Assembly (NCBI RefSeq): GCF_035271045.1
Contig: NZ_DATESC010000015.1
Span: 1 to 64,000 of the forward strand
Reading direction: 5' to 3'
Source of the DNA: Marinospirillum sp035271045
Lineage (GTDB): Bacteria; Pseudomonadota; Gammaproteobacteria; Pseudomonadales; Halomonadaceae
DNA: 64,000 nt
Made by a program: the position numbers and the translations under genes. Below are positions 9,164 to 18,041 of the stretch, in pieces. Within the stretch, counting starts at the first letter, position 1. Each line of letters starts with the position of its first letter. A model generated the notes under the pieces. That model worked only from the letters and a program-made list of their open reading frames with translations, ran no database searches and was not told the DNA's origin.

Positions 9164-9236
9164 GCTAAAAACTCCGGTCGGGCAGGTTGAGTCCACGATC
9201 TATCCACACGCCCGACTAAAGGCATGAATAGATCAA
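9164..9236 (-). promoter_or_regulatory. mntP leader expression platform with two exclusive hairpins
   Basis: Between the aptamer and the mntP start two 7-bp perfect stems cross each other: 9228-9234 with 9197-9203 (ATAGATC/GATCTAT) and 9210-9216 with 9177-9183 (GCCCGAC/GTCGGGC). They cannot both form as simple hairpins. The second ends immediately before the CGGAG ribosome site, so switching between them could expose or hide initiation. This is read from the sequence; the direction of the switch is inferred. Confidence 0.65.
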
Positions 9237-9332
9237 TGGTCTCGCCAACCGAGTGGTGTCCGTACCATGGCGTAAGGCCAGGTATGTTGATACGAACGCT
9301 TCTAAACAAAAGAAGCAGGCTACTCCCCAAAG
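9237..9332 (-). ncRNA. yybP-ykoY manganese riboswitch aptamer
   Basis: The minus strand carries the hallmark TTGGGGAGTAGCC at 9318-9330, then a GCTTCT/AGAAGC hairpin, the conserved ATCAACATACC, a hairpin TACC-TGGC/GCCA-GGTA (9273-9294) with a bulged A, GTACGGAC, and the closing GGCGAGACC near 9238-9246. This order matches the Mn2+-sensing leaders in front of mntP and alx in enterics, and it sits directly upstream of mntP. Confidence 0.92.
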
Positions 9333-9526
9333 AGGCCGCTACTTTAGCAATAGCTTAGAGCGACTACAAGTTTACCTTAAATGCGCCAATCCTTTATCAC
9401 TTAACACCCCACCACTCTTATTCTTTAAAAGCATTAGAGAATACCTATTTATTCTTTTTAGTTGGACTCAGCAAGCGGCATACTCTCCTGCATTCTTCTT
9501 TTAAACTTTGTTAACAGGAATAAAAA
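9333..9526 (+). promoter_or_regulatory. Divergent mntP/cysDN intergenic region
   Basis: No credible gene lies here. The region must hold both the mntP promoter (leftward) and the cysDN promoter (rightward). A TTATTC at 9418-9423 and a GAATA at 9439-9443, followed by another TTTATTC at 9448-9454, loosely resemble CysB-type half-sites, which would suit cysD control. AGGAA precedes the cysD ATG. Specific promoter elements could not be assigned. Confidence 0.35.
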
Positions 9527-10444
9527 ATGCCTGCGCTTGCCGAATCACGGCTTACTCATTTACAGCAGCTAGAAGCTGAAAGCATTCACATTATTCGTGA
9601 AGTGGCGGCTAGTTTTGCCAACCCAGTGATGATGTATTCCATAGGGAAAGACTCGTCCGTTATGTTGCACCTAGCTCGTAAAGCTTTTTACCCTGGCACA
9701 CCACCCTTCCCTTTGCTGCATATTGATACCACTTGGAAGTTTCAGGAGATGATTCGCTTTCGTGACCAAGCGGCTAAAGATGCGGGTATGGAATTGTTGG
9801 TACATACCAACCAGGAAGGCGTGGATATGGACATTAACCCAGCTATTCACGGTTCGGCTTTGCATACCGATTTAATGAAAACAGCTGGCTTAAAACAAGC
9901 CTTAGACAAGTATGGTTTTGATGCGGCTTTTGGTGGTGCTAGGCGTGATGAAGAAAAATCGCGTGCTAAAGAAAGAGTCTTTTCGTTTCGGGATAAAAAC
10001 CACCGTTGGGACCCTAAAAACCAACGGCCAGAGCTGTGGAACCTTTACAACACCGAAGTAAAAAAAGGTGAAAGCATTCGTGTTTTCCCTCTTTCTAACT
10101 GGACAGAATTAGATATTTGGCAGTACATCTGGCTGGAAAAAATTCCGCTAGTGCCGCTGTATTTTTCTGCGCTGCGCCCTGTGGTTAAGCGGGATGGCGC
10201 TTGGATAATGGTTGACGATAAACGCCTACCCTTAGCAGAGGGCGAAGAACCACAACTTAAACAAGTACGCTTTAGAACTTTGGGTTGTTACCCACTAACA
10301 GGGGCGATTGAATCCACCGCTGCTACCCTGCCAGAAATTATTCAAGAAATGCTCTTAACCAGTACGTCTGAACGCCAGGGACGCATGATTGATAAAGATG
10401 CGCGTGGTTCGATGGAACAGAAAAAAATGGAGGGTTATTTCTAA
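9527..10444 (+). CDS. cysD: Sulfate adenylyltransferase subunit 2 CysD
   Basis: Small, catalytic subunit of ATP sulfurylase, which makes APS from ATP and sulfate. 305 residues, the usual length. The PP-loop is visible as MMYSIGKDSSVMLHLARKAF, followed by LLHIDTTWKF and AFGGARRDEEKSRAKER. The stop overlaps the cysN start by one base, so the two subunits are translationally coupled. Confidence 0.97.
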   Translation: MPALAESRLTHLQQLEAESIHIIREVAASFANPVMMYSIGKDSSVMLHLARKAFYPGTPPFPLLHIDTTWKFQEMIRFRDQAAKDAGMELLVHTNQEGVDMDINPAIHGSALHTDLMKTAGLKQALDKYGFDAAFGGARRDEEKSRAKERVFSFRDKNHRWDPKNQRPELWNLYNTEVKKGESIRVFPLSNWTELDIWQYIWLEKIPLVPLYFSALRPVVKRDGAWIMVDDKRLPLAEGEEPQLKQVRFRTLGCYPLTGAIESTAATLPEIIQEMLLTSTSERQGRMIDKDARGSMEQKKMEGYF

Positions 10445-12243
10445 TGACTGCCAGTTATATTCAAGAACAAGGCGATTTAATTAGCGCCGACATTGAAGGT
10501 TATTTGTTACAGCAAGAAAATAAACAGCTCTTGCGTTTGCTAACCTGCGGCAATGTTGATGATGGTAAATCGACCCTGATTGGGCGCTTGCTTCACGACA
10601 GTAAAATGATTTATGAAGACCAGCTAGAAGCCATTCAAAAAGACAGTAAAACCCAAGGTACTACGGGTGATACGGTGGATTTAGCCTTATTGGTGGATGG
10701 CTTGCAGGCTGAGCGTGAACAAGGCATCACTATAGATGTTGCCTACCGTTATTTTTCAACCGCCAAGCGTAAATTTATAATTGCCGACACGCCAGGTCAC
10801 GAACAATACACCCGTAATATGGTGACGGGCGCTTCTAATTCCGATGTTGCCTTGGTGTTGATCGATGCACGTAAAGGCATGCAGGTACAGACCTTTCGCC
10901 ACAGTTTTTTAGTGTCACTTTTGGGGCTAAACCACTTAATAGTAGTAGTGAACAAGATGGATTTGGTCGATTTTAGCCAAGCAAGATTTAATCAAATTCG
11001 TGAAGATTACCTAGCCTTTGCCCAATCTTTAACAGCCAGCACGCAACTAAAATTGCCTGAGCTGCATTTTATTCCCTTGTCGGCTTTGCAAGGTGACAAT
11101 GTGGTCAATGCCAGCCCCTCTTTAGCTTGGTATCAGGGTTTGCCTTTAATGGCGCTATTAGAAAGCCTTGATGTACAACCGCCTATTGCAGCACAAATGC
11201 TGCGTTTTCCCGTGCAATATGTGAACCGTCCTAACCTTAATTTTCGGGGTTATTGCGGTACATTAGCCGCCGGTAAGCTTAGCGTTGGTGATGCCATTAA
11301 AGCCTTGCCATCGGGCGCAACCAGTCGGGTTAAATCGCTAATAACCGCCAATAAAACGCTAACCGCTGAAAATGAACTGCAACACGCCTACCCGCAAATG
11401 GCGATTACCGTTACTTTAGAAGATGAAATTGATATTTCGCGTGGTGATATTTTAGTCGCTGCGGATGATACTTCGGTTGTAACTGACAGAATTAGCGCAG
11501 AAATAGTGTGGATGGCAGAACAGCCTTCAATACAGGGCAAAACCTATCGGCTTAAAACCGCCAGTCGCTTGGTGAATGCGCGGATGGTTGCCATTCACTA
11601 CACCACGCAAGTAAACACCTTAGAACGCCAACCCGCAGCAGAACTTAAACTGAATGAAATTGCCCGTGTTGAATTGCAGTTAGAGCAACCCATTTTAGCT
11701 GATGATTATTTAACTAATCGCACTACCGGCAGTTTTATTCTGATTGACCGGCATGAACAAGGCACAGTCGCCGCCGGTATGATTCAAGCCAGTCATCAGG
11801 AAGCGCCGTCAGAAACAGCAAAAACAATAGAACTCACCCCTGTTACTTCCAGTGAAAGAGCCGCAAGGTTAGGGCAAATTCCTGCAAAAATAACACTGCA
11901 AGGTGGAAGTAAAGCCCAGCGCCAGCAATTAGCTGTTCAGCTAGAACGCTTAGTGTTTAACGCCGGACGTTTAAGCCTAGTAATCGATGAAGACGAACTA
12001 GCAGACGGATTGGCAGCAGAACAAGCTCAGTTAGAAGCTTGGCTACTGACTAAAGGTTTGTTGCTGATTACATCACAGGCAAGCCAACAGCAAAATTCAT
12101 TTGATAACAAAACAATGAGTGCCGTAATTCAAAGCACCGAACTTAGTAAACCAAATCAAGACCAAGAGATTGCCCTACTGGAAAATGAAAACACACCAGC
12201 AGAGCAATTATTGGCAAAACTAAGGGAGTTAAAAATTATTTAA
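10444..12243 (+). CDS. cysN: Sulfate adenylyltransferase subunit 1 CysN with vestigial APS-kinase tail
   Basis: GTPase subunit of ATP sulfurylase. EF-Tu-like motifs GNVDDGKST, DTPGHEQY and NKMD are intact, followed by the two beta-barrel domains (to about residue 440). At 599 residues it is about 125 longer than a plain CysN but shorter than a CysNC fusion. Residues about 470-525 align by eye with the start of APS kinase (CysC), with AARLGQIPAKITLQGG and LERLVFNAGRLSLVIDEDEL, yet the P-loop position reads GGSKAQRQQ (487-495) instead of GxSGxGKST, and the rest of the kinase is missing. The tail is therefore probably inactive. cysD lies directly upstream; the stop overlaps that of the convergent decarboxylase gene. 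Confidence 0.93.
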   Translation: MTASYIQEQGDLISADIEGYLLQQENKQLLRLLTCGNVDDGKSTLIGRLLHDSKMIYEDQLEAIQKDSKTQGTTGDTVDLALLVDGLQAEREQGITIDVAYRYFSTAKRKFIIADTPGHEQYTRNMVTGASNSDVALVLIDARKGMQVQTFRHSFLVSLLGLNHLIVVVNKMDLVDFSQARFNQIREDYLAFAQSLTASTQLKLPELHFIPLSALQGDNVVNASPSLAWYQGLPLMALLESLDVQPPIAAQMLRFPVQYVNRPNLNFRGYCGTLAAGKLSVGDAIKALPSGATSRVKSLITANKTLTAENELQHAYPQMAITVTLEDEIDISRGDILVAADDTSVVTDRISAEIVWMAEQPSIQGKTYRLKTASRLVNARMVAIHYTTQVNTLERQPAAELKLNEIARVELQLEQPILADDYLTNRTTGSFILIDRHEQGTVAAGMIQASHQEAPSETAKTIELTPVTSSERAARLGQIPAKITLQGGSKAQRQQLAVQLERLVFNAGRLSLVIDEDELADGLAAEQAQLEAWLLTKGLLLITSQASQQQNSFDNKTMSAVIQSTELSKPNQDQEIALLENENTPAEQLLAKLRELKII

Positions 12244-14498
12244 ACCAACACATCCACGTAATAGCCTTCTACGCCATCGACTTCCTCATGCGTTAAACCA
12301 TGCACATCGGTTTCAAAGCCGGGGAAGCGTTGGTTAAAGTCCCGCACAAACTTTAAGTAGCCAACAATGGTGGCATTAAAGCGTTCGCCGGGGATCAGTA
12401 ATGGAATACCTGGAGGATAAGGCGTTACCAGCATGGCGGTTATACGCCCTTCTAATTCATCAATCGGGCAGCGCTCCACTTGGCGGTGCGCCATTTTTGC
12501 CCAAGCATCGGCAGGTAACATGGCGGGTTCAATTTTGGATAAATACATATCGGTAGTAATGCGTGCCAGATTATATTCCTTATAAACCGCATGAATGGCA
12601 TTACATAAATCACGTAAACCTGTACGCTCATACCTTGGGAAGCGCTTAGCAAATTCTGGCATAACACGCCATAAAGGTTGGTTACGATCATAATCATCTT
12701 TAAACTGCTGCAACTCCGTTACCATAGAGTTCCAACGGCCTTTGGTAATGCCGATGGTAAACATAATAAAGAAGGAATAGAGCCCTGTTTTTTCAATAAT
12801 AATGCCGTGTTCCGCTAAGTATTTACTAACAATAGAAGCCGGAATGCCTTGCTCATCAAAATTACCATCAACGTCTAATCCAGGGGTAATAATGGTCGCT
12901 TTAATGGGGTCGAGCATATTAAAGCCGGTTTCTATCTCACCAAAGCCATGCCAAGTATCACCTGAATGAATCACCCAAGTATCACGCTCACCAATGCCTT
13001 CTTCTTCAGTAAGCTTGTCTGGGCCCCAAACTTTAAACCACCAATCATCATCACCAAACTCATCATCAACCTTACGCATCGCACGACGAAAGTTAATGGC
13101 TTCAAGAATGGATTCTTCTACCAAAGCATGACCACCCGGTTCTTCCATCATCGCAGCAGCAACGTCACAAGAGGCAATAATGGCGTATTGCGGGCTAGTT
13201 GAAGAGTGCATTAGGTAGGATTCATTAAAACGGTAGCGGTCTAACTTACGGTTTTTACTGTCTTGCACCAAAATTTGTGAAGCCTGTGACAGGCCCGCTA
13301 GTAGCTTATGCGTAGATTGCGTTGAAAACACTAGCGTTTCTTCTGACCGTTCACGCTCACCACCACCAATAGCGTGCATATCTTTATAGAATTCGTGGAA
13401 AGCCGCATGAGGCAACCAAGCTTCATCAAAGTGCAAGGTATCAATGGTATTACCTAAAATTTGCTTAATTTCTTCCACGTTATACACAATACCGTCATAA
13501 GTTGACTGGGTAATGGTTAAAATACGTGGCTTTTTATTCACTGCATTACGCGCAAAAGGGTTGTCGGCAATTTTTTGCTGAATGGTTTCAGGCAAAAATT
13601 CACTTTTAGGAATCGGGCCAATAATGCCATAGTGGTTACGGGTCGGCATTAAAAAGACGGGAATTGCGCCCGTCATAATAATCGAGTGCAAAATCGACTT
13701 ATGGCAGTTACGGTCAACCACAACTATATCGCCGGGGGCAACGGTGGAATGCCAAACTACTTTATTAGAAGTTGATGTACCGTTAGTTACGAAGAACAAA
13801 TGATCGGCACCAAAAATACGCGCCGCATTTTGTTCACTAGCCGCCACTGGGCCAGTATGATCTAACAGCTGACCTAGCTCATCGACCGAATTACACACAT
13901 CGGCACGTAGCATATTCTCACCAAAAAATTGGTGGAACATTTGCCCTACAGGGCTTTTTAAGAAGGCAACGCCGCCTGAATGACCGGGGCAGTGCCAAGA
14001 ATAGGAAGAATCGCTGGCGTAATCCATTAAGGCAGAAAAAAACGGCGGTGCTAAAGCATCTAAATATTTTTTAGCTTCACGAATAATATGGCGAGCAACA
14101 AACTCGGGTGTATCTTCAAACATATGAATAAAGCCGTGCAACTCACGCAAAATAGCATTAGGAATGTGGCGTGATGTACGCGTTTCACCATAAAGGAAGA
14201 TAGGAATATCACTGTTACGTTTCCGCACTTCTGTTATAAAACTGCTGATTACTTCTAAAGCTCGGTTAGCACCTTCTTCTGTGCCTTCACCTATTTCTTC
14301 ATCGTCTAAAGAAACAATAAAACAAGATGCACGGCTAGCTTGTTGGGCAAAAGCAGTTAAATCGCCATAGCTGGTGTAGCCTACAACTTCCATACCTTCT
14401 TTGCCAATGGCTTCAGCAAGGTCACGAATACCAGAACCAGAGATATTTTCAGAACGAAAATCTTCATCAACAACAACAACAGGAAAGCGAAATTTCAT
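12240..14498 (-). CDS. Orn/Lys/Arg decarboxylase (class I, PLP-dependent)
   Basis: A 752-residue fold-type I basic amino acid decarboxylase of the AdiA/LdcA family. N-terminal wing domain (about 1-130), then the PLP domain with the Schiff-base lysine in STHKLLAGLSQAS (about residue 397) and WHCPGHSGG upstream, then the C-terminal domain ending in TPYPPGIPLLIPGER and beyond. Whether it acts on lysine, arginine or ornithine cannot be decided by eye; resemblance to Pseudomonas-type lysine decarboxylases is suggestive. The start MKFRFPVV is the family start; a GTG six codons upstream is the alternative. No antiporter gene is adjacent, so polyamine supply is as likely as acid resistance. Confidence 0.92.
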   Translation of the reverse strand: MKFRFPVVVVDEDFRSENISGSGIRDLAEAIGKEGMEVVGYTSYGDLTAFAQQASRASCFIVSLDDEEIGEGTEEGANRALEVISSFITEVRKRNSDIPIFLYGETRTSRHIPNAILRELHGFIHMFEDTPEFVARHIIREAKKYLDALAPPFFSALMDYASDSSYSWHCPGHSGGVAFLKSPVGQMFHQFFGENMLRADVCNSVDELGQLLDHTGPVAASEQNAARIFGADHLFFVTNGTSTSNKVVWHSTVAPGDIVVVDRNCHKSILHSIIMTGAIPVFLMPTRNHYGIIGPIPKSEFLPETIQQKIADNPFARNAVNKKPRILTITQSTYDGIVYNVEEIKQILGNTIDTLHFDEAWLPHAAFHEFYKDMHAIGGGERERSEETLVFSTQSTHKLLAGLSQASQILVQDSKNRKLDRYRFNESYLMHSSTSPQYAIIASCDVAAAMMEEPGGHALVEESILEAINFRRAMRKVDDEFGDDDWWFKVWGPDKLTEEEGIGERDTWVIHSGDTWHGFGEIETGFNMLDPIKATIITPGLDVDGNFDEQGIPASIVSKYLAEHGIIIEKTGLYSFFIMFTIGITKGRWNSMVTELQQFKDDYDRNQPLWRVMPEFAKRFPRYERTGLRDLCNAIHAVYKEYNLARITTDMYLSKIEPAMLPADAWAKMAHRQVERCPIDELEGRITAMLVTPYPPGIPLLIPGERFNATIVGYLKFVRDFNQRFPGFETDVHGLTHEEVDGVEGYYVDVLV

Positions 14499-14601
14499 CA
14501 GTTTTTGACCCACCACAAGTGAATAAAATACAAAGGAGTCTAGCTTACCCCTAATTTCAGGTAAAGAAATAGCCTGTGACCTTAAAAAGCCAAAAACAAG
14601 C

Positions 14602-14631
14602 TTGTAGTATTACTACTTAATGCTTTATACT
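14602..14631 (+). promoter_or_regulatory. Predicted sigma-70 promoter for the 14669 gene
   Basis: TTGTAG at 14602-14607 and TATACT at 14626-14631 with an 18-bp spacer, about 40 bp before the start of the small repeat protein gene. Reasonable match to the consensus, by eye only. Confidence 0.5.
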
Positions 14632-14668
14632 TTCGTATAGTTAGCAAGTGCAGCATTTGGAGAAAGTT

Positions 14669-15097
14669 ATGATTATGTTAGATGCAAAACAGTTAGAAAA
14701 CCTTTTGGTTAGCAAACAACACTTAGAACAGCGTTTAGCGCTTAGTATGTCGGCTCGACCAGAAACGTGGCATTACATCTATAATAATAATCCAACACTG
14801 GCTTTTACGCTTGCTCAAAACCCTAATTTACCACAAGAACTTGCGGATGAATTGGCAGGTCATCCAGATCCACGGGTCAGGTTAATGGTTGCGCGTCACG
14901 GTCAGCCAAGCTTTTATGCATTAAAGCAGCTGAGTGAAGATAGCGAAGCCGCCATTAGACTGGCTATTGCCAAACGCCAAGATTTAGATGGACAACTGCA
15001 AGACTGTTTATATGAAGACAGTGATGCAGGTGTGCAATTAGCCGCTTACCTTTATCAGCAACCGCAGCAACACTTTGCCAAAGCCAGCGGCTGGTAA
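14669..15097 (+). CDS. Small LRV/HEAT-like repeat protein, unknown function
   Basis: A 142-residue soluble protein. Its middle has spaced helical repeats with the DPRVRLMVARHG and SEAAIRLAIAKRQ pattern and a further DAGVQLAAYLY copy, resembling leucine-rich variant or HEAT-like repeats. No cysteine cluster or catalytic motif is seen. The ATG at 14669 is chosen because GGAG lies about 6 nt upstream; a start seven codons earlier is less supported. It has its own predicted promoter and is followed by a strong terminator, so it appears to be a single-gene unit. A protein-binding role is only a guess from the fold. Confidence 0.7.
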   Translation: MIMLDAKQLENLLVSKQHLEQRLALSMSARPETWHYIYNNNPTLAFTLAQNPNLPQELADELAGHPDPRVRLMVARHGQPSFYALKQLSEDSEAAIRLAIAKRQDLDGQLQDCLYEDSDAGVQLAAYLYQQPQQHFAKASGW

Positions 15098-15166
15098 AAC
15101 AGCGTAAACGGTAAAAACTTTAACGAACTCAACGTCGATTGATTAGGTGCGACTTTTTGCACCGAA

Positions 15167-15193
15167 GGGTAGCTTCTTAGCTACCCTTTTTTT
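15167..15193 (+). terminator. Rho-independent terminator after the 14669 gene
   Basis: Perfect 8-bp stem GGGTAGCT/AGCTACCC with a TCTT loop followed by seven T. A second small GGTGC/GCACC hairpin lies just upstream at 15147-15163. Confidence 0.92.
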
Positions 15194-15333
15194 ATGCTTT
15201 TTTTATATTTTATGATTTTATTAATGGATTAGTCTGTCAATACTTAATAAAACTAAAAGCCAGTAAGACTTGTGGTAAGCCTAGGTACAGCCTGCTATTC
15301 TGCGATCCATTATTTCATTAATAGGCTTTAAAA

Positions 15334-17091
15334 ATGACCAGCACTTCAACAGCAGCAACCTTTATTCTAGGCAAAGATGCGCCACTTGAAAGCACCATTG
15401 CACGCCTTGAAGCTCAATTAAAAAAACTGGGCTTTAATGTAGCGCCAAAATCTTGGTTAAACCCCGTACCACACGTTTGGTCGGTTCATTTACAAGACCT
15501 CGATTGCCCACAATTATTTACCAATGGTAAAGGTGCAACTAAAGAAGCGGCACTGGCTTCGGCTTTAGGTGAGTTCTTTGAGCGTTTAAGCTGCAACTAC
15601 TTCTGGGCAGATTTTTGGCTAGGTCCTAAAATTGCTCAGGGTGAGTTTGTCCACTACCCGCAAGAACGCTGGTTTGCTGCTGATACTGAAAAACTTCCTA
15701 CAGATTTATTAGATGAACACTGCCTCGCTATTTATCAGCGTGAAGAAGCCCTAGAGCCTGCACGTATGGTAGATATTAATTCAGGCGCTATTAACCGTGG
15801 TATTTGTGCGCTGCCCTTTGTACGCCAAAGCGATCAAAATACCGTATGGTTTCCAATTAACCTTGTGGGCAATTTATTTGTTTCTAATGGTATGGCAGCC
15901 GGTAACAATGCTTATGAAGCTTACACTCAAGCTTTATCTGAAATTTTTGAACGTGCCATTAAAACCCGTATTCTTACCGAAGGTATGTGCCCTCCGCTTA
16001 TTCCTAAAGAGGTTCTAGCCCGTTACCCTAAAGTAGTTACCGCGATAGAAGCCTTAGAAGCAGCCGGCTTTCATGTGCAAGCCAGAGATGCTTCTATGGG
16101 CGGACGCTTCCCAGTCATCAACGTTACCCTGCTTAATCCTAACGATGGCGGTTGTTTTGCTTCTTTTGGTGCTCACCCTTTATTTGAAGTGGCGCTTGAA
16201 CGCACCGTTACTGAATTACTACAAGGCCGTGCCTTAGACCAGCTCGATGTATTCCCTGAACCCACCTTAGACTTGTATCAGGTAAGCGAGCCACACAACC
16301 TAGAAACTCACTTTACCGATTCCAGCGGTTTGGTGGGCTGGCATTTAATTGGCGACCGTTTTGACTTCCCCTTCACCGACTGGAATTTCCCTGGTACCAG
16401 TGAAGAGCAGTTTGAAGCGCTACTAGGTCAGTTACACGATGAAGGCCGCGAAGTTTATATTATGGATTACCAGCATCTTGGTGTAGATGTTTGCCGTATT
16501 CTAGTGCCAGGTTTTTCAGAAATTTACCCAGCCGATGACTTATTGTGGGATAACAACAACCAAGGTATTGAACTGCGCGATGCGCTTTTAGAATTGCCTG
16601 AACTGGATAGACCCGACCTAGATGAAGTTGCCGAACTCATTAACGAATCCGGCTTTAGTCAGCAGCACCCAGTAGCAGCTTTAATTGGTTTAGTCCCTGG
16701 TGGTTCAACCTTCTGGAAAGAACTCCGTGTGGGCGAATTACGTGCCATGCTTTGCTTAGCTTTGGGCGAACAAGAAGAAGCGTTAGACTTAATCGAAGGC
16801 CTACTTTTATTTGGTCACTTACATGAAAACCGCACAGCTCACTATCGCTGCATAAAAGCCTTATTAGAAATCACCTTAGCTGGCCATTTAATTGACCAAT
16901 ACCGCACCGCACTTAACCTTTATTTTGGTGCTGAACAAGTTGAAGCCGGTGAGCGTTTAATTAATGGTGAAGATACCTTCCAAGGTTTTGCACCTGCACC
17001 CGGGTTAGACGGACTAGAAGCCCACGAAAAGCTAATTGAAGCCTATTTAAAAGTACAAAAAGCTAAAAAAGAGCATTTATCTGAAGCTTAA
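15334..17091 (+). CDS. ycaO: YcaO-domain protein (YcaO)
   Basis: A 585-residue protein matching E. coli YcaO in length and organisation: N-terminal YcaO ATP-binding domain with GKGATKEAALASALGEFFER and ANNAYEAYTQALSEIFERA-type segments, and a C-terminal helical extension from about residue 400. YcaO enzymes activate amide backbones with ATP. E. coli YcaO is linked to RimO-dependent methylthiolation of ribosomal protein S12, but its chemistry is unsettled. No azoline peptide precursor or dehydrogenase gene is near. A class I methyltransferase follows after 15 nt and is probably cotranscribed. Confidence 0.93.
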   Translation: MTSTSTAATFILGKDAPLESTIARLEAQLKKLGFNVAPKSWLNPVPHVWSVHLQDLDCPQLFTNGKGATKEAALASALGEFFERLSCNYFWADFWLGPKIAQGEFVHYPQERWFAADTEKLPTDLLDEHCLAIYQREEALEPARMVDINSGAINRGICALPFVRQSDQNTVWFPINLVGNLFVSNGMAAGNNAYEAYTQALSEIFERAIKTRILTEGMCPPLIPKEVLARYPKVVTAIEALEAAGFHVQARDASMGGRFPVINVTLLNPNDGGCFASFGAHPLFEVALERTVTELLQGRALDQLDVFPEPTLDLYQVSEPHNLETHFTDSSGLVGWHLIGDRFDFPFTDWNFPGTSEEQFEALLGQLHDEGREVYIMDYQHLGVDVCRILVPGFSEIYPADDLLWDNNNQGIELRDALLELPELDRPDLDEVAELINESGFSQQHPVAALIGLVPGGSTFWKELRVGELRAMLCLALGEQEEALDLIEGLLLFGHLHENRTAHYRCIKALLEITLAGHLIDQYRTALNLYFGAEQVEAGERLINGEDTFQGFAPAPGLDGLEAHEKLIEAYLKVQKAKKEHLSEA

Positions 17092-17106
17092 CTAAGAGCC
17101 TTAACC

Positions 17107-17949
17107 ATGAATTCAACACACCAAGACTTGTTAACTAGCCACTATGCGGATGAACACCTAACCACCCGTTTAAGAGAAGCGATTATTGCCGAAGGCTTAG
17201 ACCCAGAAAAACTAACCCTAGACGATATAGCGGCAATAGATCAGCTGCACGTTGGCGGCCGGCGCTCTAGTCGGCAGCTAGCCGAACAAGCTGGCTTTTT
17301 ACCGGGTCAAAAGGTGTTGGATTTAGGTTGCGGAACAGGTGGCAGTAGCCGCCTGTTGGTCGATGAGCACGGCTTGCAAGTAATTGGTGTAGACATTACC
17401 CAACCTTTTGTCGATGTTGCCCAGTGGTTAACCCAAGCCACCGGCTTAACCGCTCGTACCCAGTTTGTATGCGGCGATGCTCAAAACCTACCTTTAGAAG
17501 ATGCAAGCTTTGATGCCGTTTGGAGCCAACACACTCTAATGAACTTGCCTGATCTAGCCAAAGGCTTGGCAGAGGCTAATCGGGTACTGAAACCTAATGG
17601 CAGCTTACTGTTACATGAAGTTTTACAGGGCGACAACTTAGAACCTTTAGCCTTTCCGGTGCCTTGGGCCGATAACGCCAGCACCAGCCATTTACAAAGC
17701 CTTAGCCAGCTAGAAGAACAACTCACCGCAGCCGGTTTTGTGAAGATTAAGCAGCAAGAAGTCACTGAACAGGCGTTAAACTGGCGACAAAAACACACCG
17801 ACAAAGAAGCCAGAGGCCAAACTGGCATTTTAACGCCTCAACTTATTTTTGGACCCCGCTTTTTACACATGGGTAAAAACCTTATGGCGAATTTAGCCGC
17901 TGGTAAAGTACGTTTAATAGAAGGAATTTGGCAGAAGGCTAGCAAATAA
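17107..17949 (+). CDS. Class I SAM-dependent methyltransferase
   Basis: A 280-residue methyltransferase. SAM motif I is VLDLGCGTGGSSRLL (about residues 69-84), with GVDITQPFVDVA as motif II and a WSQHTLMNLPD post-motif segment typical of UbiE/sarcosine-dimethylglycine methyltransferase relatives. It lacks membrane segments. It starts 15 nt after ycaO. The substrate is unknown; small molecule and protein targets are both possible. Confidence 0.85.
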   Translation: MNSTHQDLLTSHYADEHLTTRLREAIIAEGLDPEKLTLDDIAAIDQLHVGGRRSSRQLAEQAGFLPGQKVLDLGCGTGGSSRLLVDEHGLQVIGVDITQPFVDVAQWLTQATGLTARTQFVCGDAQNLPLEDASFDAVWSQHTLMNLPDLAKGLAEANRVLKPNGSLLLHEVLQGDNLEPLAFPVPWADNASTSHLQSLSQLEEQLTAAGFVKIKQQEVTEQALNWRQKHTDKEARGQTGILTPQLIFGPRFLHMGKNLMANLAAGKVRLIEGIWQKASK

Positions 17950-18041
17950 TTTTTTGCTGGCCTATATTGCTGCTGCTAGTTTAAAATTCAGCTCATTTAA
18001 TTAAAACTAGTCTTGTTAAAATATTGTTACATAGGGATATT

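Noticed and set aside
9253..9504. Open frame of 83 codons between mntP and cysD
   Set aside because: It lies across the Mn2+ riboswitch on the opposite strand, and its product has no recognisable features.
10444..12243. Bifunctional CysNC
   Set aside because: The kinase part is truncated and its P-loop is not recognisable.
15270..15301. Promoter TTGTGG/TATTCT before ycaO
   Set aside because: The spacer is 20 bp, too long for a convincing sigma-70 promoter.
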